This document shows positions 39,085 to 44,583 of a stretch of 44,583 bases of DNA, in pieces. Below the pieces are notes generated by a model. That model had not been told where the DNA came from. It did not search any database and saw only the letters and a list, made by a program, of their open reading frames with translations. The position numbers were made by a program, and so were the translations under genes. Source of the stretch: a virus. The DNA is taken from positions 1 to 44,583 of IMG/VR virus record IMGVR_UViG_3300022745_000059; one strand, written 5' to 3'. Within the stretch, counting starts at the first letter, position 1. Every line of letters begins with the position of its first letter.

Positions 39085-41421
39085 TTAAGTGTCTGCTCCC
39101 CAAGTTGTAACTTGTGACCCATCTTTTCTAGACTTGCGCCCCACCAAACCGAGCGATCGAACCACCCTTCCAACCCGGTTTGAGTCTGTTTTCGTGATCT
39201 CCTTCGGCTTGAATTTCAGTGCCCCAACGAGGATCTCTTGGATGGTCGCACGGCGTTTCGGCGCACCGATCACCCTAGCCTCACCCTCCCCGCGAGGGAT
39301 ACCCACGTCCACGAACTCATCCTCACCGGCGAACCAAGCCGCCACCGTCATCTCCCAGTCGTCACGGCTCTTGAACGCAGCATGCTCGGCCAGCGCGAGG
39401 TTCTGCGCCCCGGCCCACTGGATGCCACCCTTGCGCCACAGCGCCAGCCCTTCGGCCCAGTATTGGTCTCGCCACCGCTCGAACGCGGGGATGTCAACCT
39501 GACCACCGACCTGACCGTCCCCACCCGTCACACCGACGCGCACCGGCAACCAACGGCGCTCCTCGTCATCGCTCAGGAAGTCATCGCGGTTCGACGTGCC
39601 TATGGCCACGAAGCGACGGGGATACTTGACGTGAAACTCTGCGTACAGTGGCCGTATCTCTTCGACGCGACGGGTGACCCAAGCCTTGATCGCCTCAGCA
39701 TCCTTCGACTGCAACCCCTTAAGCTCTGCGATCTCCCCCACCAGCTTGCCCCGCAACGTCCGCGCCAAGGCGTCCTCGTCACGGTGGCTCAGGTCGATCT
39801 CGACAAAGGCCTCAGGGGTGGGGGCCAACGCCGCGACAATGGCCGTCTTGCCCAGGCCTTGGCGCCCAACGAACACGGGCACCATGTCGGCCTGACACCC
39901 CGGTGACATGCACCGACCGGCCAAGGCGGTCCACAGGTACAGGCTCACCGCCCGGGTGTAGTCGGTGTCTTCAGCCAAGAGCACGTCCGCCATGAACCGC
40001 TCAACACGAGGGGTGCCATCCCACACCAGCGACTCGGCCCACCCCATCGCGGAGTCGAACGACTTCGACTCAGCCACAAAGCGCACACCCTCGCGCACCA
40101 GCTCTGTGGGTGCCGACTTGAACCCCCGGCGCTCCAGCTCCACCCGCAGGCGGAAGTAGTCACTGTCCTTGAACTCGCGCCACGTCGTCTCCCCAACGCT
40201 GGCGATCACGCGCTTGCCCCCGAAGTCATCCCATGCCAGGCGATGACCCACCATGCCCTGACAGGCCAGCGCCTTGCCTACGTTCGATGCGGTGGGCTCG
40301 ATGCGCCCAGCCGTGTCACGGTCGAGCACCGGCCAGTCCTCGTCTTCCACACCCTCGCCAGCACCGGCGACCACGACAGCACTGCCCACCATCCCGCCAC
40401 TGCGCCGCCCAGCGCCGCCACGCCCCGTCGCCACGCCTCCACCACCCGGCAGAGTTTCGAACTGCGACGCAGTGAAGCCGACGGCCTCCTTGAACGCTTC
40501 ATCGGTGCGCTGAGCGCAGTGAGCGTGCAGGCACCGGTAGTGACCAGCGGCAAAGCCGCCCACCCCCGCCAAGAACCACGACGACGCCGACGGTGCACCA
40601 CCCTCACCCCCGTCGCTGTGCTCGGCGGCCCAAGGGCACACCACATCAAGCCGACCCTCACCACGGTCGAGCACAAGGCCCTGCGCCTCCAACCACTCCG
40701 CCACCTCGTCACCCTCAGCGTCAGCTGCACGACGCGGCTTGGCCAGCCCAGCTGACGCGCTGCCCTTGCCACCACGGCCCACCCACACGCCGCCGCTGTA
40801 CGTGTCCGCGAGGCCCTGCCACAGGCCCTCGAACGACTCTGCGTCGAGCACCGGGAAGCTGCCCAGCACCGACAGGACATCAAGGCCATCCCATTCATAC
40901 CGCACGCCGCTGGGGTGGGTACCTCCGGCGATGAACTGGTTCCCCCCGGCGAGGAACTCGATGATCCCCGCCCCGTCCACCATGCGGATCACGCGCTTGC
41001 TGAAGTCGCCCGGCATGTAGAAGGCCAGCAGCAACTTGCCACTGTTGGCGCGCCACCGGCAAGGCATGCGCCCACCGAGCAGCTCCACCAAGTCCCGCAC
41101 GGCGGCGCTCACCGCGCCGTCAGCCACGTCAACGTCGATGGCCCGCACGCGACGCGCCTGGAGGCACACGCCGAGGCGGCTGTCGGCGCTCCACCGTGCC
41201 ACCTCAGCAGCACTGGCGACGTGCCGCGTCCAACCAGGGAAGCCCACCACGCCACTGGCAGTGACCAACGACGGCACCTTGCCCATGTCGCGCAACTTCG
41301 ACGACGGCGACAACGCCAGCCCGTGCTGGCTCACCACCGGCAACAAGTCTGATGTCAGCCCAGCGCCGGTCAGCAACGACCACTCTTGGGGAGTCGCACC
41401 CCACAACCTGCTCTCTTCCAT
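39085..41421 (-). CDS. Primase-polymerase / VapE-type helicase fusion, 778 residues
   Basis: The N-terminal prim-pol domain shows RAIDVDVADG (D96, D98), then ANSGKLLLAFY and FIAGGTHPSG (H169). A cysteine/histidine patch (VCPWAAEH at 261-268, HYRCLHAHC near 294-302) could bind zinc. The C-terminal VirE/VapE superfamily 3-like ATPase has GRQGLGKT (519-526), VGEIAELKGLQSKDAEAIKA and IGTSNRDDFLSDDEERRWLP. It should prime and help unwind DNA at the phage fork. I chose ATG 41421 because AAGGA sits just upstream; an in-frame ATG at 41445 is the alternative. It ends the leftward early block. Confidence 0.9.
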   Translation of the reverse strand: MEESRLWGATPQEWSLLTGAGLTSDLLPVVSQHGLALSPSSKLRDMGKVPSLVTASGVVGFPGWTRHVASAAEVARWSADSRLGVCLQARRVRAIDVDVADGAVSAAVRDLVELLGGRMPCRWRANSGKLLLAFYMPGDFSKRVIRMVDGAGIIEFLAGGNQFIAGGTHPSGVRYEWDGLDVLSVLGSFPVLDAESFEGLWQGLADTYSGGVWVGRGGKGSASAGLAKPRRAADAEGDEVAEWLEAQGLVLDRGEGRLDVVCPWAAEHSDGGEGGAPSASSWFLAGVGGFAAGHYRCLHAHCAQRTDEAFKEAVGFTASQFETLPGGGGVATGRGGAGRRSGGMVGSAVVVAGAGEGVEDEDWPVLDRDTAGRIEPTASNVGKALACQGMVGHRLAWDDFGGKRVIASVGETTWREFKDSDYFRLRVELERRGFKSAPTELVREGVRFVAESKSFDSAMGWAESLVWDGTPRVERFMADVLLAEDTDYTRAVSLYLWTALAGRCMSPGCQADMVPVFVGRQGLGKTAIVAALAPTPEAFVEIDLSHRDEDALARTLRGKLVGEIAELKGLQSKDAEAIKAWVTRRVEEIRPLYAEFHVKYPRRFVAIGTSNRDDFLSDDEERRWLPVRVGVTGGDGQVGGQVDIPAFERWRDQYWAEGLALWRKGGIQWAGAQNLALAEHAAFKSRDDWEMTVAAWFAGEDEFVDVGIPRGEGEARVIGAPKRRATIQEILVGALKFKPKEITKTDSNRVGRVVRSLGLVGRKSRKDGSQVTTWGADT

Positions 41422-41441
41422 TTCTTTCCTTCGTTGTGTTC

Positions 41442-42244
41442 TCAAGCCATCACGGCTTTGATGAAGCCCGCCGCGACTTGGGGGACGATAGCGTTGCCAT
41501 AACCGCGCAGTCGCACCACCCGCGAGGGTAGCCCATGAGCCAGCGGGAATGTGCCGGGTTCAACTGGCCGCGACTTCCCGTCTCGGCAAGGTAACCAGTC
41601 AGCAGCGGACCACAAAGATTCACCTGCCTCGGCAGTTGGTCCAACCTGAGCGACTGCGTACCCGTCGCTGACACCCGAGGCTTGATGTCCGCCCCGGAGT
41701 CCTTCCAGTCCCGCGAGGTGGGCGTTGTCCACCCTACCGGAGGCAGCGCCACACCAGTAGAGTCGCTGGCGGATGTGCGGCGCGCCGAAGCCCGCAGCGC
41801 ACAAATCGGCAGCCCCGAAGGCGTAACCCGAGCCCTCCAGGTCAGAACGTACAAGATCGAGCCACTTGAGGCCGTCAGGGCTCGCAACTTGCTCTCCAAA
41901 GACGACTGGAGGGCGCAGCCAATTGACGAGCCAGTGGAAGGCGGGCCATAGGTGCCGCTCGTCATCAAACCCCGCTCCTTTGCCTGCCGAGCTGAAAGGT
42001 TGGCAAGGGCATGATCCCCCGTCCACACCGGACGGTCGTCAGGCCACCCAGCGAGGCGCAAGGCGAGAGACCACCCTCCGATGCCTGCGAAGAAATGGTG
42101 CTGGGTGAAACCCTTGAGGTCGGAGGGGAAGACATCCAAGACGCTTCGTTCATCAACTTCTCCATCGGCAATAAAACCACCGGCGATAAGCTCACGCAGC
42201 CATGCAGCCGCGTGAGGGTCTATCTCGTTGTAATAGGCTGCCAT
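41442..42244 (-). CDS. DNA (cytosine-5-)-methyltransferase, interrupted by a frameshift
   Basis: From ATG 42244 one frame reads YYNEIDPHAAAWLRELIAGG, then HHFFAGIGGWSLALRLAGWP (motif I) to DDRPVWTG. The next expected block, GGSCPCQPFSSAGKGAGF (motif IV, catalytic Cys in PCQ), is in another frame, which continues with FGEQVAS (motif VI), RQRLYWCG (motif VIII) and GNAIVPQVA (motif X) to the stop at 41442. The switch falls at a run of five C/G at 42016-42020; one extra base would restore a normal enzyme. So this is a one-base deletion, a sequencing error, or a -1 programmed shift. The whole would be about 267 residues. Such enzymes protect phage DNA from restriction. Confidence 0.85.
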
Positions 42245-42249
42245 GGTAG

Positions 42250-42810
42250 TCAGCCAGCTTTCTTTCTCAGAACGGTCTCAGCGTCGCGCACCACGTCACC
42301 AAGGTAACCGATGGGGATCACTCCCTCACCAGCGTTGCCTGTCATGGCCTGCCGCACCAACTCGACAACCCGGCTCACCGCCCGCTCGTACTCCCGCCGC
42401 GAGCACGTGCGCAGCTGGATCTCATACCGCTCCAAGCCTGCGTGCAACGCCTCGATCTCACCCGGCTCAAGGCCGGTGAACGTCTTGGCGTGGATCCGCG
42501 ACCACACCGACGCCAAAGCCTCCTGCCACGCAGCAAAGACCACCCTTGACTCAGTGTCAGAGCAGATCCGTAGCAGCGACAGCTGCTCAGCGATGTTGGC
42601 GCTATCCCCCAGGGCTTTCCACGCCATCACCTGCCCGCGCACGCCCTTGTCAGTGTGCAGCTCCACCACAGACAGGCTGAGGCGCGACATGACACCATCC
42701 GCGCGCTTCTCAGGCAGCTTGGCCGCGTTCTCAATCGCTCGATGGATCGGGTTGGCAGTAAGCGCCACAAGGCAACTGCGCCGCATCGGTGTGTTTTTCT
42801 TTGCGCTCAT
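42250..42810 (-). CDS. Hypothetical protein, 186 residues
   Basis: ATG 42810 overlaps the previous stop (ATGA), with AGAGGCGG upstream. The protein is mostly helical (ANPIHRAIENAAKLPEKRAD, then QVMAWKALGDSANIAEQLSL, ELRTCSRREYERAVSRVVEL-like end) and resembles small phage regulators or accessory proteins with no known function. It is between an unknown gene and the methyltransferase and may be co-expressed with both. I recognise no catalytic motif. Confidence 0.7.
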   Translation of the reverse strand: MSAKKNTPMRRSCLVALTANPIHRAIENAAKLPEKRADGVMSRLSLSVVELHTDKGVRGQVMAWKALGDSANIAEQLSLLRICSDTESRVVFAAWQEALASVWSRIHAKTFTGLEPGEIEALHAGLERYEIQLRTCSRREYERAVSRVVELVRQAMTGNAGEGVIPIGYLGDVVRDAETVLRKKAG

Positions 42811-43253
42811 GCCACACCGCCTCTGCTCTTTTTGGGCGGTAAGCCAATACCATGCGCGTGTTCAATGGCACGAGCAAACTCCGTCTGCCTGACAGATACC
42901 CACAAGTCAGACAAACCCCCTCTGCTCTTAGCAGCAAGAACAGCCTCCTCTATTTGAGGCAAACCCAAAGGCCTCTTGGTGAAGGTCAGCAAGTCCGACA
43001 ACCGGTACAGCGGTTCGCCGTCTTCAAGCATCGGCGCGTCAGCCACTGGTACAGCACACCACCGCACACCGGCGTTGCCGCCGCACTTGTCGTACTTGGC
43101 CACCGCCACAGGCTCACCTGGTAAGTACGTCAAACACGCGCTGTAAAAACCAGACATAAAACCCTCGCGAGTTCCACGAGACATAGGATCCTCTGCGTCC
43201 CAGGCGGCACAGAACGCACGGTACAGCGCGTCGTTATCGATCACAGTTTTCAC
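42807..43253 (-). CDS. Hypothetical protein, 148 residues
   Basis: GTG 43253 with AAGGAG seven bases away. The N-terminus (YRAFCAAWDAEDPMSRGTRE, then GFMSGFYSACLTYLPGEPVA) resembles short phage proteins of the 'F...W..A......S...F..GFy' kind. A C-rich part (YDKCGGNAGVRWCAVPVADA) and a 'GEPLYRLSDLL' segment follow. The role is unknown. It overlaps the next gene (ATGA at 42807-42810). It follows ThyX by 21 bases. Confidence 0.68.
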   Translation of the reverse strand: MKTVIDNDALYRAFCAAWDAEDPMSRGTREGFMSGFYSACLTYLPGEPVAVAKYDKCGGNAGVRWCAVPVADAPMLEDGEPLYRLSDLLTFTKRPLGLPQIEEAVLAAKSRGGLSDLWVSVRQTEFARAIEHAHGIGLPPKKSRGGVA

Positions 43254-43274
43254 TTCTCTTCTCCTTCAAAGATT

Positions 43275-43844
43275 TCAGAATAGATCAGGCGCGATGCGCC
43301 GCAACTGATCGCGGATGCTCACGGCCACCTCGCGCACCTCCCACTGAGCATGCTTCGACGTGCGGTTGCCCAAAAAATCGCGCCAGAACTGAAAGTTCCC
43401 CGTCATGTGCAGCTCCGTCTCAGCAGAGGCCAGCAATGCGTACCGGGCATCCTCCTTCTTCATGCCTGCTTCCAGCAAGTCGCAGTAAAGGTCACGCGAC
43501 TCCGCCTCCAGCCGCGCCCAGCGCAGTTTCAGCTCGTCAGGCGCGTCCGCCAGGCTGTGCGGCTGGACGAAGCGGATGCCTGTCTCGCGCACGTATCGCT
43601 GGCTGCGCTGGAGGATGCCAGCATGGGCAACCCGGACGATCTGGTGTGAACAGATCCGAGAGACGCCTTCAATGTGGAACGTGGCGTAGGCGAACCGCAT
43701 GGTGGCAAGGTGACCACTGCCCGAGCAGTGAATCGCCCGACGGGTCGAGGCCTCATCAGACACGTCGCTGTCGTAGCAGATCGCAGCAGCACGGCCAATC
43801 CGCACCTGCGGCTCTTGGGTGTGATCGGTGAGGGTTACTTTCAT
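43275..43844 (-). CDS. thyX: Flavin-dependent thymidylate synthase ThyX, 189 residues
   Basis: The product is ThyX-like: VTLTDHTQEPQVRIGRAAAI (start), ATFHIEGVSRICSHQIVRVA, then ILQRSQRYVRETG, and LLASAETELHMTGNFQFWRD, FLGNRTSKHAQWEVREVA. ThyX makes dTMP from dUMP with FAD and folate. The classical RHRxxS motif is here RVAHAG (71-76) followed by QRSQRY, so the signature is altered at its core while the flanks are conserved. It supplies thymidine for phage replication. The ATG at 43844 overlaps the regulator's stop (ATGA). Confidence 0.88.
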   Translation of the reverse strand: MKVTLTDHTQEPQVRIGRAAAICYDSDVSDEASTRRAIHCSGSGHLATMRFAYATFHIEGVSRICSHQIVRVAHAGILQRSQRYVRETGIRFVQPHSLADAPDELKLRWARLEAESRDLYCDLLEAGMKKEDARYALLASAETELHMTGNFQFWRDFLGNRTSKHAQWEVREVAVSIRDQLRRIAPDLF

Positions 43845-44158
43845 CGCACCGGCTCTTCAGTGATGGGCCACGACGCCGCCTCGACAGCGCCACGACCGAG
43901 ACACTTCAAAGCGTGGTCGCAATTGCGACACTCTTTGACCATGTCAATCCGGTCAACAACCGGCAGGCGACCCCGACTCTCGCGGGCCAGGATCTTGGTG
44001 GCGCGCTCCACGTCGATGGCGCGAGCCACGGACATCGAGCGGAACCCGTTCGCGTAGTGGCGCAGCATCGCCACCGACGTCGGGGGGTTGAGCGTCTTGG
44101 CAAGAGCTTCCTGCTCTTTGCCGTTGGCTATCTTCATCCAGTGCCGTAAGGCGTTCAT
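43841..44158 (-). CDS. Cro/YdaS-like helix-turn-helix regulator, 105 residues
   Basis: I chose ATG 44158 (GGAGAG upstream); a longer in-frame reading runs to 44227 through the promoter region. MNALRHWMKIANGKEQEALA, then TSVAMLRHYANGFRSMSVAR and AIDVERATKIL form a helix-turn-helix with the 'RAIxIExAT' end of Cro/YdaS-type proteins. A C-terminal CRNCDHALKC could bind metal. It is the first leftward gene, next to the divergent early promoters, so it may repress or tune them. Confidence 0.72.
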   Translation of the reverse strand: MNALRHWMKIANGKEQEALAKTLNPPTSVAMLRHYANGFRSMSVARAIDVERATKILARESRGRLPVVDRIDMVKECRNCDHALKCLGRGAVEAASWPITEEPVR

Positions 44159-44267
44159 GTTCTCTCCAGTGTGTTGGAGCCAAAAGCATAACACGGAGAT
44201 AGCAAAAAGCTCACACTTGTTAGCCAAAACTTATAGCAATTGATATAAAAATTTTTTCCAAAAACGC
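44159..44267 (-). promoter_or_regulatory. Leftward promoter region of the thyX/methyltransferase/primase block
   Basis: The stretch is very A/T-rich. A possible -10 TATAAG lies on the minus strand at 44235-44230, but no good -35 is at the usual spacing. CAATTGATATAAA at 44237-44249 resembles the early -10 context TTGATATACAG. I see no gene here. Confidence 0.4.
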
Positions 44268-44294
44268 TTGCACTGTCATATCACTTGATATACA
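44268..44294 (+). promoter_or_regulatory. Early rightward promoter of the pentapeptide/replication block
   Basis: -35 TTGCAC (44268-44273), 15-base spacer, -10 TATACA (44289-44294) inside TTGATATACAG. It is nearly the same as the promoter at 35494-35521. Confidence 0.65.
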
Positions 44295-44302
44295 GTCCAA
44301 CC

Positions 44303-44333
44303 CATCGCAGCAACGCGAACGCTCTTTAACAAC
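44303..44333 (+). promoter_or_regulatory. Leader with boxA antitermination element
   Basis: CATCGCAGCAACGCGAACG leads to GCTCTTTAACA (44321-44331), which is the boxA sequence of rRNA operons. It matches the other early leader at 27 of 31 positions. It lies directly downstream of the promoter, as boxA does in rrn leaders. Confidence 0.7.
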
Positions 44334-44343
44334 CAGCACAACA

Positions 44344-44400
44344 GCGCCCCGATAGCAAGGGGCGCACTCCACAGGGCCACGGGTTGACCTTGTGGAGTGC
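44344..44400 (+). promoter_or_regulatory. Two leader hairpins before the pentapeptide gene
   Basis: GCGCCCC/GGGGCGC (44344-44350/44359-44365, 8-base loop) and GCACTCCACA/TGTGGAGTGC (44364-44373/44391-44400) are perfect stems that overlap by two bases. The first lies in the place of a boxB-like element after boxA. No T-run follows, so they are not intrinsic terminators. Confidence 0.6.
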
Positions 44401-44436
44401 AGCGCGGTACTCCACCGCCCACAACAAGGAGAAAAC

Positions 44437-44583
44437 GTGAAGATCACGATCAAGCACCGCCTGACAGACGCTGTCTTGTTTGAGCACGAAACCACCGAAG
44501 AGCGCATGGCCACAGGCCTAGCAATGCGCGACGCCGTTGAAGCCGCTGTTTGCAGCAGGGCCAACCTGAGCGAGGCCAACCGG
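44437..44583 (+). CDS. Pentapeptide-repeat protein, N-terminal part (continues at base 1)
   Basis: GTG 44437 has AAGGAG at 44426-44431, five bases away. The first 38 residues (VKITIKHRLTDAVLFEHETT, then EERMATGLAMRDAVEAAVC) are a non-repeat cap, followed by the units SRANL and SEANR. The frame ends exactly at the last base and joins codon-for-codon and unit-for-unit to the start of the window ([10 protein letters not shown] and on), giving 17 consecutive pentapeptides. It is the first gene after the boxA leader, so it is made very early. Confidence 0.88.
   Translation, partial: MKITIKHRLTDAVLFEHETTEERMATGLAMRDAVEAAVCSRANLSEANR

Noticed and set aside
1-44583. Integrase, phage RNA polymerase or purZ
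   Set aside because: None of the encoded proteins shows the motifs of tyrosine/serine recombinases, single-subunit RNA polymerase or adenylosuccinate synthetase.

Overview
The window looks like a complete genome of a tailed phage (Caudoviricetes, short-tailed/podovirus type). It appears to be circular or circularly permuted and cut inside one gene. The last 147 bases begin a pentapeptide-repeat gene, and the first 474 bases continue it in the same frame and the same five-residue register. The sequence is GC-rich by eye. The virion genes resemble the Bordetella phage BPP-1 group and, in order and type, T7-like tails and internal virion proteins. The leaders of two operons carry a boxA element like those of proteobacterial rRNA operons. 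A proteobacterial host, perhaps a betaproteobacterium, is therefore my inference. I found no integrase, no reverse transcriptase (so no diversity-generating retroelement), no phage RNA polymerase, no tRNA and no CRISPR array. The phage looks virulent and dependent on host RNA polymerase.

Layout. There are four transcription blocks, arranged as two divergent pairs with terminators where they converge. (1) Rightward, 44437 through the junction to 9977: pentapeptide-repeat protein, small proteins, then a replication/recombination module (DUF2800 RecB-like nuclease, DUF2815 protein, a structured non-coding stretch, family A DNA polymerase, VRR-NUC nuclease, SNF2-type helicase, DUF5664 protein). 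It ends at a bidirectional terminator at about 10000. (2) Leftward, 35350 to 10024: small terminase, large terminase, GNAT protein, portal, small head proteins, capsid staple-like and Bbp19-like proteins, scaffold, major capsid, Bbp16-like cement protein, tail tubular proteins A and B, internal virion proteins including a 2656-residue polyvalent protein, a short tail fibre, and a membrane/lysis-like cassette with a secreted HNH-like protein. (3) Rightward, 35674 to about 38420: small early proteins and a RadC-like JAMM protein. (4) Leftward, 44158 to 39085: a Cro/YdaS-like regulator, ThyX, two unknown proteins, a frameshifted C5-cytosine methyltransferase, and a primase/VapE-type helicase.

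Regulation visible in the sequence. Both rightward blocks start from a closely similar promoter and leader (TTGATATACAG, then CATCGCAG, then a YTCTTTAACA boxA). At least one leader runs straight into an intrinsic terminator before its first gene, which suggests antitermination control. The structural block has its own sigma70-like promoter embedded in a cluster of GTTAA boxes. Hairpins after the major capsid gene and at other points could tune late expression.

Unusual points: a 280-base non-coding segment dense in perfect hairpins with a potential bistable switch; an 84-residue ORF flanked by a 24-bp repeat that rebuilds the polymerase C-terminus; several other duplicated translation-initiation cassettes; and a non-coding, origin-like region at 38.5-39.05 kb.
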